From: Tepidanaerobacter acetatoxydans Re1
Lineage (GTDB): Bacteria; Bacillota; Thermosediminibacteria; Thermosediminibacterales; Tepidanaerobacteraceae
Length of the DNA: 64,000 nucleotides
Direction of reading: 5' to 3'
NCBI RefSeq assembly: GCF_000328765.2
Contig: NC_019954.2
Coordinates: 124,001-188,000 of the forward strand
The position numbers were made by a program, and so were the translations under genes. Numbering within the stretch: position 1 is the first letter of the stretch; every line of letters begins with the position of its first letter. This document shows, piece by piece, positions 45,202 through 54,726 of this stretch. The notes under the pieces are model-generated. The model was not told where the DNA came from and did no database searches. It saw nothing but the letters and a program-made list of their open reading frames with translations.

Positions 45202-46293
45202 ATGGATTACAACAGAGTGTATAATTTTTCTGCCGGCCCCGCCATTATGCCCACCCCGGTGCTGGAAGAGATTGCTAATGAAGTGTTAAACTACAGAGGA
45301 AGCGGCATGAGTGTCATGGAAATGTCACACCGATCCGAGGTTTTCCAAACCATCATCGACGAGGCTGAAGCGGATTTGCGTGAACTTATGAATATTCCTG
45401 ATAATTATAAGATATTGTTCATTCAGGGTGGTGCCACGCTACAGTTTGCAATGGTTCCTATGAACCTTATGAAAAACGGTGTTGCAGACTATATTGTAAC
45501 CGGTGCGTGGTCAAAAAAGGCCTATTTGGAAGCTAAGAAATATGGGAAAGTTAATTTACTTGCAACCAGTCAGGATAAAAACTACACATATATTCCCGAT
45601 TGCTCGGATCTGCCTGTTGATCCTAATGCCGATTATGTTTACATCTGTGAAAACGAAACAATACATGGCTCAACCTTCCAAAAGCTCCCGAACACCAAGG
45701 GTAAGATATTGGTTGCTGACCAGTCGTCAATGTTTCTATCCAAACCTTGCAATGTTTCAGACTACGGTCTAATCTTTGCTGGAGTACAAAAGAATGTTGG
45801 TCCGGCTGGCTTAGCAATAGTGATCCTCCGAGAGGACCTTATCCGTGAAGATTTGGACGAAAAAGTGCCTACCTATATGCGCTACGACATACACGCAAAA
45901 AGCGGTTCCCTGTACAATACGCCGAACTGTTGGAGCATCTATGTTTGTGGTAAAGTTTTCAAACACCTTAAAAAAAGCGGCGGACTTTCTGCTATGCAGA
46001 AAAGGAATGAAGAAAAGGCTGCGATTTTATATGATTTTCTTGACAGCAGCAAAATGTTCCGCGGCACAGTGGAAAAGGAATACCGCTCCTTGATGAATGT
46101 CACCTTTGTGACGGGAGATGAAGAACTTGATGCAAAAGTCGTTGCGGCAGCCAAAGCGGCCGGCTTCGATAACCTGAAAGGGCATAGGAGCGTTGGCGGC
46201 TTACGTGCATCTATCTATAATGCCATGCCTAAGGAGGGCGTTGAGGCCCTAGTTGCATTCCTTGAAAAATTCGAGAATGAGCATAAGGCATAA
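45202..46293 (+). CDS. serC: phosphoserine aminotransferase
   Basis: A 363-residue class V PLP aminotransferase converting 3-phosphohydroxypyruvate and glutamate to phosphoserine and 2-oxoglutarate. Typical features: YNFSAGPAIMPTPVLEEIA at the start, GSGMSVMEMSHRSEVF (~34-49), LFIQGGATLQFAMVPMNL (~73-90), the PLP lysine in IFAGVQKNVGPAGL (~196) and the C-terminal GLRASIYNAMP. No serA is adjacent. GGAG-like site before the ATG. Terminator at 46370. Confidence 0.96.
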   Translation: MDYNRVYNFSAGPAIMPTPVLEEIANEVLNYRGSGMSVMEMSHRSEVFQTIIDEAEADLRELMNIPDNYKILFIQGGATLQFAMVPMNLMKNGVADYIVTGAWSKKAYLEAKKYGKVNLLATSQDKNYTYIPDCSDLPVDPNADYVYICENETIHGSTFQKLPNTKGKILVADQSSMFLSKPCNVSDYGLIFAGVQKNVGPAGLAIVILREDLIREDLDEKVPTYMRYDIHAKSGSLYNTPNCWSIYVCGKVFKHLKKSGGLSAMQKRNEEKAAILYDFLDSSKMFRGTVEKEYRSLMNVTFVTGDEELDAKVVAAAKAAGFDNLKGHRSVGGLRASIYNAMPKEGVEALVAFLEKFENEHKA

Positions 46294-46369
46294 CATAAAT
46301 TTTCAGGAAATCCATGAGGCGGATTTAGCGGCAAATTTTAGATGCTAAATTAAGTTCGGTATTTATATC

Positions 46370-46399
46370 AAAAACTCCAACTATCTGTTGGAGTTTTTG
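46370..46399 (+). terminator. intrinsic terminator of serC
   Basis: AAAAACTCCAAC (46370-46381) pairs with GTTGGAGTTTTT (46387-46398). Confidence 0.88.
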
Positions 46400-46489
46400 A
46401 TTTGTTTTTTCAAACTATTTACAAACAATTATAAAACAGCTTGACCATCACCTTGTATATTAACTTATGGTTTTGTTGAGGCGGCAGCT

Positions 46490-46681
46490 ATGCTGATTAA
46501 AGAAGTATGTACAATAACAAAATTGACTAAAAAAGCAGTGAAATATTACGAAGAACAAGGTTTGGTTTGTCCCAAGGTTTCGGAAAAGGGTTACAGAGAT
46601 TCCAGTAAAATTTCGCCTATGGGTGCGGGGCTTAGTAATACGCGGAAAGAAGCTGCTGATATTATTAAAAAAAACTCTTGA
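46490..46681 (+). pseudogene. MerR-family regulator remnant
   Basis: The first ~40 residues (MLIKEVCTITKLTKKAVKYY, then EEQGLVCPKVSEKGYRD) are the DNA-binding half of a MerR-type regulator. After residue ~42 the match is lost and the frame ends at 63 residues, so the dimerisation and effector parts are missing. It lies between serC and the NifV-like gene and could be a former regulator of that operon. Whether the short product still binds DNA is unknown. Confidence 0.6.
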
Positions 46682-46745
46682 CGAAGTGCAAGTAAACAGG
46701 TATAATTGTATACAATTATACAAAAGTGCAAGGGGAGGAAGTCTT

Positions 46746-47897
46746 ATGAAAACGGAAAATCAAAAAATATATCTGGTGGATACGACTTTGCGGGATGGCG
46801 AGCAGACGGCAGGAGTAGTTTTTGCAAATAGAGAAAAAATCCAGATAGCCCGGATGCTGGATGAGATAGGTGTAGACGAGATAGAAGCAGGGACTCCTGT
46901 TATGGGCGGAGATGAAAAAGAGGCGATTACAGCTATTGCAAAGCTTGGACTCAATGCGCGCATTATGGCTTGGAACAGGGCTGTAATAAAAGACATACAA
47001 GAATCTTTGCGGTGCGGAGTAGACGCAGTTGCAATTTCTATAGCAACTTCAGATATGCACATAAAAGATAAACTGCACTCTACGAGGGAAGAAGTGCTGG
47101 AAAAGATGGTAAAGGCAGTGGAATACGCCAAAAAAGAGGGCGTATATGTTTCGGCAAATGCTGAAGATGCAAGCCGCAGCGATGAGGAATATCTGATTCA
47201 ATTTATAAAAGCTGCAAAGGAGGCCGGTGCCGACCGCATCAGGTACTGCGATACGGTAGGGATAATGACTCCGCTTGAAATCTATGACAGGATTAAGAGA
47301 ATCAGGCAGGCAGTAGACATTGACATAGAGATGCATACACACGACGATTTTGGCATGGCGACAGCAAACGCGATTACAGGTGTAAGCGCAGGTGCTACAC
47401 ATGTAGGTGTTACGGTAAACGGCCTTGGCGAGCGGGCAGGAAATGCGGCATTAGAGGAAGTCGTAATGGCATTAAAACATCTGTTGGGTTTTGATATGAA
47501 ACAGGATACAAAAAAATTCCGCGAGCTTTGTGAATATGTAGCAAAGGCGTCCGGTCGTGATTTGCCTTCATGGAAAGCTATAGTAGGCACAAGCATCTTT
47601 ACACATGAGTCGGGAATTCATGCAGATGGTGCTATTAAAAATCCAAGAACTTATGAGGTGTTCGATCCTGATGATGTAGGGCTTACACGGCGTTTTGTAA
47701 TCGGCAAACACTCAGGAACTGCGAGCATTAAGAAGAAACTCGGCGAGTATAATATTTTTATTGAAGATGATTTGGCAAACGTTATCCTTGAAAGTGTCCG
47801 CAAAACATCAGTAGAACTCAAACGGCCTTTGACCGATATGGAGCTTCTAAACCTTTATTATGAATATGTCAATAATGATATAGAACATGCGATTTAG
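46746..47897 (+). CDS. NifV-like homocitrate synthase / possible Re-citrate synthase
   Basis: A 383-residue DRE-TIM aldol condensing enzyme. Motifs are LVDTTLRDGEQTAGVVF (~10-26), the metal-binding MHTHDDFGMATANAITGV (~198-215), VNGLGERAGNAALEEVV (~226-242) and HESGIHADG (~288). Size and motifs fit NifV-type homocitrate synthases, but no nif gene is here, and clostridial Re-citrate synthases belong to the same wider family. Followed by aconitase and an isocitrate-dehydrogenase-like gene, the product may be citrate (leading to 2-oxoglutarate) or homocitrate (leading to 2-oxoadipate). The ATG at 46746 has GGGAGG upstream; the in-frame ATG at 46623 lies in the MerR remnant. Confidence 0.82.
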   Translation: MKTENQKIYLVDTTLRDGEQTAGVVFANREKIQIARMLDEIGVDEIEAGTPVMGGDEKEAITAIAKLGLNARIMAWNRAVIKDIQESLRCGVDAVAISIATSDMHIKDKLHSTREEVLEKMVKAVEYAKKEGVYVSANAEDASRSDEEYLIQFIKAAKEAGADRIRYCDTVGIMTPLEIYDRIKRIRQAVDIDIEMHTHDDFGMATANAITGVSAGATHVGVTVNGLGERAGNAALEEVVMALKHLLGFDMKQDTKKFRELCEYVAKASGRDLPSWKAIVGTSIFTHESGIHADGAIKNPRTYEVFDPDDVGLTRRFVIGKHSGTASIKKKLGEYNIFIEDDLANVILESVRKTSVELKRPLTDMELLNLYYEYVNNDIEHAI

Positions 47898-47908
47898 GAG
47901 GTTTACAA

Positions 47909-49846
47909 TTGGGACTTAATTTGACGCAAAAGATTATCAAAGAACATCTAATTTCCGGATCAATGGAAACTCAGAAGGATATCGAAATTGCCATAGATTC
48001 CACATTGACACAGGATTCTACAGGGACTATGGTCTATCTTCAGCTTGAAGCTCTTGACATTGATAAGATAAAGACAAAATGTTCCGTTGCGTATGTGGAT
48101 CATAATATGCTGCAAACCGGATTCGAAAATGCCGATGACCATCTATATATAAAAACTGTAGCGGGCAAGTACGGGATAATTTTTTCCCGCCCGGGCAACG
48201 GCATTTGCCATCAGGTTCACCTGGAACGTTTTGCAAGACCCGGGTGGACCCTTTTAGGTTCCGACAGTCATACACCAACTGCCGGAGGTATCGGCAGCCT
48301 TGCCATAGGTGCAGGGGGGCTGGATGTGGCGGTTGCCATGAGCAACGGAACTTATTCGATGGTCATGCCTAAAGTGTGCAATATTATTTTAGAAGGTAAA
48401 CTGAATCCGCCTGCCACGGCAAAAGATGTAATTCTTTATATCTTAGGGAAGCTTACCGTAAAGGGCGGTGTAGGCAAGATATTCGAATACTCGGGCGAGG
48501 GAGTAAAAACCCTTTCCATTCCTGAGCGAGCCACTATTACAAATATGGGTGCGGAACTGGGAGCTACTACTTCCATCTTTCCATCGGATGAAAAGACCCT
48601 TGAATTTTTAAAGCTGCAGGGAAGGGAAGATGATTTTGTAGAACTTAAGGCAGATGATGATGCGGTATATGATGATACTCTTACCGTAGACCTTTCAAAG
48701 ATTGTCCCCATGGCGGCATGTCCCCATAGCCCTGACAATGTAAAACCTATAAGCGAGCTAGAAGGCACTCGCGTAACCCAGGTAGCTATAGGAAGCTGCA
48801 CCAATTCTTCTTACAGGGATTTGACCATAGCCGCTCGAATATTGAAAGGCAAAAAGGTTCATCCTGATGTGAGCCTGGTTATTTCTCCCGGTTCAAAGCA
48901 GGTGCTTACAAAGCTTTCCATGTCAGGCGCATTAAAAGATCTTATAGACTGTGGAGCCCGAATTTTGGAATGTGGCTGCGGACCGTGCATAGGCATGGGG
49001 CAGGCACCGGAAACGAACGGTGTTTCCCTTCGCACATTTAACAGGAACTTTGAGGGAAGATGTGGCACAAAATCTGCCAAGGTTTATCTTGTAAGCCCTG
49101 AAGCTGCCGCTATATCTGCCATATATGGCAAGATTACAAACCCTGGTATGCTGGGAGAAGATGTATTTACAGATGTTGAGGAATTTTCCTATATAAATGA
49201 CAACATGATACTTAGGCCTGAGGAAAATCCATCAAAAGAAGTAATAAAAGGACCCAATATAAAACCGTTTCCTTTAAATACTCCTTTAAGGGACAGTATA
49301 AAAAAGAAAGTTGTCTTAAAAGTGGGAGATAACATAACAACCGACCATATAATGCCGTCAGGAGCAAAACTGCTGCCATACAGGTCGAATATACCACATC
49401 TTTCAAACTTCTGCTTTTCAGGAGTAGACCCGGATTTTGCCAAAAACTGCAAAGAAAATGATGGCGGTTTTATTGTAGCAGGGGAAAACTACGGCCAGGG
49501 TTCAAGCAGGGAACATGCGGCATTAGTGCCATTATATCTTGGAATAAAGGTGGTATTTGCCAAGTCCTTTGCCCGCATACACAAGGCAAACCTTATAAAC
49601 AGCGGAATCATTCCTTTAGTTTTTAAAAATCCGGCAGATTATGATAAAATCAACGCATTTGATGAAATACAGATTAAGGACATAGCTGGCCAGCTTAAAA
49701 GCGGGAAGACAATTCTTGCATCGGATAAAACTTCAGGCAGGAATTTAGAGCTAATTTTGGATGTTACCGAAAGAGAAAAAGAAATACTGCTTTGTGGCGG
49801 GTATATAAACTACATGAAAAGCAGGAGGGAAAACTGTCATGCATAA
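47909..49846 (+). CDS. acnA: aconitate hydratase (aconitase/homoaconitase family)
   Basis: A 645-residue monomeric aconitase with both the large iron-sulfur domain and the C-terminal swivel domain. The three cluster cysteines are in AIGSCTNSSYRDL (~294) and CGCGPCIGMGQAPETNG (~358). The swivel part has DNITTDHIMPSGAKLLPYRS (~476) and NYGQGSSREHAALVPLYLG (~530), the substrate-binding Ser-Arg. It isomerises citrate to isocitrate, or homocitrate to homoisocitrate. TTG start at 47909 behind AGGAGG. It overlaps the next gene by 8 nt. Confidence 0.93.
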   Translation: MGLNLTQKIIKEHLISGSMETQKDIEIAIDSTLTQDSTGTMVYLQLEALDIDKIKTKCSVAYVDHNMLQTGFENADDHLYIKTVAGKYGIIFSRPGNGICHQVHLERFARPGWTLLGSDSHTPTAGGIGSLAIGAGGLDVAVAMSNGTYSMVMPKVCNIILEGKLNPPATAKDVILYILGKLTVKGGVGKIFEYSGEGVKTLSIPERATITNMGAELGATTSIFPSDEKTLEFLKLQGREDDFVELKADDDAVYDDTLTVDLSKIVPMAACPHSPDNVKPISELEGTRVTQVAIGSCTNSSYRDLTIAARILKGKKVHPDVSLVISPGSKQVLTKLSMSGALKDLIDCGARILECGCGPCIGMGQAPETNGVSLRTFNRNFEGRCGTKSAKVYLVSPEAAAISAIYGKITNPGMLGEDVFTDVEEFSYINDNMILRPEENPSKEVIKGPNIKPFPLNTPLRDSIKKKVVLKVGDNITTDHIMPSGAKLLPYRSNIPHLSNFCFSGVDPDFAKNCKENDGGFIVAGENYGQGSSREHAALVPLYLGIKVVFAKSFARIHKANLINSGIIPLVFKNPADYDKINAFDEIQIKDIAGQLKSGKTILASDKTSGRNLELILDVTEREKEILLCGGYINYMKSRRENCHA

Positions 49847-50840
49847 AATAACATTGATTTTTGGGGATGGCATCGGACCGGAGATTACCGAGGCGGTAAA
49901 GACTGTTATTGCTGCCGCAGGAGTAGATATTTTGTGGGATGTGCAGGAGGTGGGGCAAAAAGCTCTCAAGGCTTATGGAAATCCCCTGCCGGATGCTGCC
50001 ATTGAAAGCATTAAAGCCAATAAGATCGCATTAAAGGGGCCTGTGACAACACAAATAGGCAATGGCTTTAAGAGCATTAATGTTACCCTTCGCCAGACCT
50101 TTGACCTTTATGCTAACATACGGCCGGTAAAATCACTGCCCGGCGTAAAAACACCTTTTACCGGCATAGATATGGTGATATTTAGAGAAAATACCGAGGA
50201 CCTGTACGCCGGCATAGAAAATGTTATAAATGAGGATAGAGTAGAGGCTATAAAAGCAATAACCCGTAAGGCCAGCCGCAGGATCGCCGAAAGGGCTTTT
50301 GAGTATGCACACCAAAATAACCGCAAGAAGGTGACAGCAGTACATAAGGCCAATATTATGAAAAAAGCCGACGGCCTTTTTCTGGAAGAAGTCCGAAAGG
50401 CCGCCGATAAATATAGCGATATAGCCTATGATGAATTGATAGTCGACAATGCCTGCATGAAACTTGTGCAGCAGCCGCAAAAGTTTGATGTGATAGTTAC
50501 CGAAAATTTATACGGTGATATCATCTCTGATTTATGTGCCGGCTTGGTAGGCGGTCTGGGGGTTGTGCCGGGAATGAATGTGGGCGAGGAGTGCATGATT
50601 TTTGAAGCAGTCCACGGCAGTGCTCCCGATATTGCAGGTAAAAATATAGCAAATCCTTTGGCCCTTCTTATGTCGGCAGTGGAAATGCTAAAAGCCATTG
50701 GCGAAACTGAGGCGGCCGATTCTATACAAAGTGCAATTTATAAATTGTTAAAAGAAGGCAAGTGCTTAACTCCCGACCTGGGTGGCAGTGCTACAACATC
50801 TGAGGTGGCGCAAGAACTGTGCAGGCTTGTTGCAAATTAA
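49839..50840 (+). CDS. NAD-dependent isocitrate/homoisocitrate dehydrogenase family protein
   Basis: A 333-residue beta-decarboxylating dehydrogenase. Features are LIFGDGIGPEITEAV (~5-19), KSINVTLRQTFDLYANIRPV (~76-95, substrate loop), FRENTEDLYAGIE (~112), the Lys-Ala-Asn-Ile-Met-Lys site (~163-172) and VHGSAPDIAGKNIANPLAL (~260-278). The Ser-Asn-Thr substrate loop with TFDLYANIRP is of isocitrate-dehydrogenase style; homoisocitrate dehydrogenases are close relatives. With the two upstream genes it forms an operon for 2-oxoglutarate or 2-oxoadipate. Confidence 0.88.
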   Translation: MHKITLIFGDGIGPEITEAVKTVIAAAGVDILWDVQEVGQKALKAYGNPLPDAAIESIKANKIALKGPVTTQIGNGFKSINVTLRQTFDLYANIRPVKSLPGVKTPFTGIDMVIFRENTEDLYAGIENVINEDRVEAIKAITRKASRRIAERAFEYAHQNNRKKVTAVHKANIMKKADGLFLEEVRKAADKYSDIAYDELIVDNACMKLVQQPQKFDVIVTENLYGDIISDLCAGLVGGLGVVPGMNVGEECMIFEAVHGSAPDIAGKNIANPLALLMSAVEMLKAIGETEAADSIQSAIYKLLKEGKCLTPDLGGSATTSEVAQELCRLVAN

Positions 50841-51295
50841 GTATACGTAACTAGGTGCCCGGCGGCATACGCTTTTGCATTTAATATCTCTTTTAAAGAA
50901 GATAAAAAATCGCTATGGTATAATTCCAAGAGAGGTTGTAGGCGATAAGGTATATAGAACTTATGAAAAATTATAAATATGTCTAACCCGAAAGACCATA
51001 TAAGGATAAAACCAACCCTAAATGGTCTTTCATATTGTTTATAAGTATTTATGGCATTATGTATACTTGCATAAAATATGTCTGGCCGGTCTTATTCTTT
51101 TAATCAATATCCTTTCAATTTAATCAGTTGAAAAATCAAAACCGCTGTTATATCTATCTGGGTGCTATAAAAAGCTAATTTTTTTAAGTGGGGCATTTTT
51201 GCAATTAAATAATTGAAGGATTACAGTGTTGGATGTTTGAATTAAAAAATGATATGATATTATTTATATAACAAGATGATTGCAAATTTATTACG
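50841..51295. other. 455-nt intergenic region with a terminator-like hairpin
   Basis: GAAAGACCAT (50990-50999) pairs with ATGGTCTTTC (51022-51031), followed by ATATTGTTT; it may end the aconitase operon. The rest is AT-rich. A TGATATTATTT stretch near 51250 could be a -10 region for the S4-domain gene. No gene is supported. Confidence 0.5.
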
Positions 51296-52072
51296 GTGGT
51301 GGAACATTTGGATAATATTAATGAGGAAATTACGGAAGCCAGAATTAGGGATATTTTTACCATAGCTCGAAAGAATAGGGGAAAAAAGGCATCTAATTTT
51401 TTAGATCCCGGACAGCAGCAGATGGCTGAAATGGTAGCAAGAAGTTTTCCGGGTATGGGATTCTATTTTAACGGTGGTTATGAAAAAGCTGAGCGAAAGA
51501 TATTGGTAGCATATCCTGAAGACATGCTCGATGAACCATTCAGGGAACCTTTGGGGGCACTTAGGATAATACCTAAGAATTCAGACGAACATCCGGGACA
51601 TCGAGATTATCTGGGAGCTATCTTGGCACTGGGCATTAATCGGGAAAAGTTGGGAGATATTTTGGTAGGTAAGACAAGTGCTGATATAGTGGTAAAACAA
51701 GAAATCATGGAATACATTGGTCTTAATCTTAAAAAGATAAGAAATGTTTCAGTAGAGGTAGAGGAGATTTCTTTAAAAGAACTTTTGCAGCCGGAAAGAC
51801 CTTATAAGGAACTAAAGAGTACGGTAGCATCACTGCGACTTGATGCGATTGCCGGCATAGCATTTGGGATTTCTCGCTCAAAGATGGCACCTTTTATTAA
51901 AGGAGAAAACATCAGGCTGAATTTTAAAGTGGTAAAAGACCCGGCCGCACTTGTTAAGGAGGGAGATATAATTTCTGCAAATCGCCTTGGCAGGGCAAAG
52001 GTAGTGGAAGTAGGAGGACGAAGTAAAAAAGGCCGCATTTATGTAAAAATACATAGGTATATATCAAGGTAG
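51296..52072 (+). CDS. YlmH-like S4-domain RNA-binding protein
   Basis: A 258-residue protein of the YlmH family. An N-terminal region (KKASNFLDPGQQQMAEMVAR, ~27-46), a middle part with HPGHRDYLGAILALGINREK and LGDILVGKTSADIVV (~97-126), and a C-terminal S4 domain (LRLDAIAGIAFGISRSKMA, ~177-195, then VKEGDIISANRLGRAKV) are as expected. YlmH proteins bind RNA or ribosomes and have been linked to ribosome rescue. The GTG at 51296 is taken, but a TTG at 51308 with GGTGG upstream is equally possible. The usual sepF/ylmG/divIVA neighbours are absent. Confidence 0.83.
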   Translation: MVEHLDNINEEITEARIRDIFTIARKNRGKKASNFLDPGQQQMAEMVARSFPGMGFYFNGGYEKAERKILVAYPEDMLDEPFREPLGALRIIPKNSDEHPGHRDYLGAILALGINREKLGDILVGKTSADIVVKQEIMEYIGLNLKKIRNVSVEVEEISLKELLQPERPYKELKSTVASLRLDAIAGIAFGISRSKMAPFIKGENIRLNFKVVKDPAALVKEGDIISANRLGRAKVVEVGGRSKKGRIYVKIHRYISR

Positions 52073-52087
52073 TTTTTTGTTACTGGG

Positions 52088-52699
52088 GTGTTTGCGGTGT
52101 ACTATCTATTTAAGGTGTTATGTCAATGCCTTTTAAAATTAATCGGGTATCCAAGTGTACTTGGTCGTGAGCATATTCCTTCAAAGAGCCCTTTCATACT
52201 TGTGGCTAATCATCAGAGCATACTGGACCCACTGGTGCTTATGGCGTGTATTCCTAGGAGAATTACATTTCTTGCGGCAGCATATATTTTTAAAATTCCT
52301 CTGGTAGGTCAAATTGTCCGTGCCGGTGGAGCACTGCCTGTAAAGAGCCAGAAGGGAGATTTTGCAAGTATGAAACAGGCATTGTCTCAACTTTCCAGGG
52401 GAGGCGTTATCGGAATTTTTCCGGAAGGCGGAGTCAGCATGGACGGGCAAATGAGGCCTTTTCTGCCGGGATGGGCTTATCTTGCCTTGAAGGCTGGTGT
52501 GCCGGTGGTACCGGTGGCTATATCCGGTACCCGGCAAATATTACCAGCGGGGAAATATATTCCCAGGCGTGGAAAAATCAAAGTAAATATTGGAGAACCG
52601 CTATATGTAGAAAAGAAATCTAGAATTCATAGGAAAGATTTAGATCAGTTGAATGATAAGATGATGCAAATAGTGTCCAGGTTGATGGAAAATAATTGA
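52088..52699 (+). CDS. plsC: 1-acyl-sn-glycerol-3-phosphate acyltransferase
   Basis: A 203-residue membrane-associated acyltransferase making phosphatidic acid. Block I is VANHQSILDPLVLM (NHX4D, ~37-50), block II PLVGQIVRAGGALPVKS and block III IGIFPEGGVSMDGQM (~119-133), with VPVVPVAISG as block IV. One N-terminal hydrophobic stretch. The start is a GTG at 52088 after GGGG. It follows the S4-domain gene by 15 nt and is probably co-transcribed. Confidence 0.92.
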   Translation: MFAVYYLFKVLCQCLLKLIGYPSVLGREHIPSKSPFILVANHQSILDPLVLMACIPRRITFLAAAYIFKIPLVGQIVRAGGALPVKSQKGDFASMKQALSQLSRGGVIGIFPEGGVSMDGQMRPFLPGWAYLALKAGVPVVPVAISGTRQILPAGKYIPRRGKIKVNIGEPLYVEKKSRIHRKDLDQLNDKMMQIVSRLMENN

Positions 52700-52765
52700 T
52701 TTTAGCTGTGCAAATGAATATATTTTATATCAATTCTTGGTAGTTTAAGCTGTCTTTACCAGTTT

Positions 52766-54420
52766 TTATTTCATCAAGTCAATAGCTTCTTGAGATACAT
52801 ACCACTTGCTTATATCAAATTCATCAAATTCACCGGTATATACTACGACTCCGGGAAGCTGGATTTCCTTACCGTTAATAATAGCTATATCTTTATTAAC
52901 CGGAAACTTCATCTCTTTTTTACCATTGTTTACAATAAGAATTGGGTTTTCAGGGTCTTTTGAATCTACTTTAAGAGATGCTCCTATAGCAGTAAAAGCA
53001 TCATAAGCATTAACAAATAATTTTTCGGTAGTTTCTGTTAAATTAATGTCTAAAACGTCTTGCATATATTTATTGATATCGGAATTATCAATAACACCAC
53101 AATACCTATAGCCTCTTGGATGATACATGTAGAGTACTACATCATTTCCGGTATGTCCGTGGCTGGTCCATCCGAGTAATGCCCGTCGGCTGATAATGGG
53201 CCCTACGACTTCGTTTACAGCGCCGGCTTTGACTGTGGCAATGGCGTGAATTTCATCTTCTGTAAGGTCGCAGATTCCAAAAAATTCTTCCATAACTTCT
53301 ATAATATTTGACCTGTCGCTATTTAGCTTCTTTTCTAGTCCTTCACCTGTAACTTTTGCTTTTTTCAAAGGCTCAATAAAAGCTGAGACATGCTGGATAT
53401 CATAATCTTTATCCAGGTTCCCGATGCTCATACCTCCGGTGAAGTGATCGGCGGCCACTATTAAGGCAGTGTTGCCGTCGCTTAAAGCAAAATCTAATGC
53501 TACTTTTACCGCATCATCGAATGCCATTATATCACTTATAACACCTATGGGATCATTTGCATGTGCGGCCCAATCGATTTTACTTCCTTCTATCATGAGA
53601 AAGAAGCCGTCGGAATCCTTAGATAGTATTTCAAGGGCTTTTTTAGTCATTTCGCTAAAGTCGGTTCATGTTCCGGCCTGTCAAAGTCATAGGCCAAGTC
53701 TACAGGAGCAAACATGCCCCATACTTTGTCGCCTTTTGTTGTTAAAAGTTCATCTCTTTCGGTTATATACTCATAACCCCTATTTTTTAGAGCTGATATA
53801 AGATTTTCTTTGTCTTCACGTTTTTCTAGATATTGATAGCCTCCGCCAAAAACTACATCGATATTATTGTATACCTGCTGTTCTATAAGCAGCTCATACT
53901 TGTTGCGATTGGGATAATGAGCGGAAAAGCCTGCAGGAGTGGCATGCGGAATTTGAGAAGTCGCTACAAGGCCGGTGGCAAGACCTTTTAGTTTGGCGGC
54001 TTCTAGTATAGTAGCCACAGGGCGCCTTTCTTCTCCAGGCTTGATTGGATCAAGGCCGGGCATATTAGCTATGTCTGGAAGCGTGCCTATAAATCCGGTG
54101 TGAGATTTGTAACCTGTAGCCATTACCGTAGCTGCCGGAGCTGAGTCTGTTATAGCCGAATCGGAAGCATAGGTTCTTACCAGGCCGCAGGCCATTTGGT
54201 CCATAGTAAAAAGTTCTCCGCCCTTATACCATCGTGCAAGGGTTACATGAGGAAGACCCATTCCATCCGGAATCATCATGATTAAGTTTTTAACTTGTTT
54301 TTGTTCTGCGGGCATTTGCGGGATAGCTAACTGTTGGGCCGAAACGGTTCCAACCATTGATAATAAGAAAACCAGAGCTAACACCAATGAAATTAAACGT
54401 TTTTTAGCAAAACCAGTCAT
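52766..54420 (-). pseudogene. secreted alkaline phosphatase, split by a one-base deletion near 53653
   Basis: The upstream part (54420-53647) has a signal peptide (KKRLISLVLALVFLLSMVGT, cleavage near VSAQQ), the metal segment LIMMIPDGMGLPHVTLAR and the nucleophile Ser in AITDSAPAATVMATGYK. It ends wrongly at EPTLAK. The other frame reads EMTKKALEILSKDSDG and goes on to 52766 with MIEGSKIDWAAHANDP, VAADHFTGGMSIG and LGWTSHGHTGNDVVLYM, the remaining metal ligands. One added base yields ~551 residues. It releases phosphate from organic esters outside the cell. The break may be a sequencing error. Confidence 0.9.
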
Positions 54421-54726
54421 TTTTTATACCTCCCTAAATTTAAAATTTTTTTTATTAAAGGATGACCTTTATTTTAAAGTTATGCGGGTAAGAAACGATT
54501 TATTAAACGAGCATGAATTTTATGTTTTAACATTTTGTCTAATATTTACGTATATAATTTGAGAAAAATAAAAGCACTTAGTTACAGCTTTATAGTAAGT
54601 AGTACTGTAAAAAGGCATGTCGAGAACCTTGCACATTTATCGTACAATGTTTCCTAAGAGAAAAAATTTTTATCATGAGAAGGATTTTTTACTTAAAAGC
54701 AGAATATATTACATCGAGGTGATTTG
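54421..54726. other. 306-nt intergenic region between divergent genes
   Basis: AT-rich sequence containing the GGAGG of the phosphatase on the minus strand and the GAGGTGA at 54716 of the regulator on the plus strand. No PHO-type operator or gene could be made out. Confidence 0.35.

Noticed and set aside
52766-54420. Two separate alkaline-phosphatase genes
   Set aside because: The two fragments overlap by 4 nt, carry complementary halves of one active site and only the first has a signal peptide; one broken gene explains them better.
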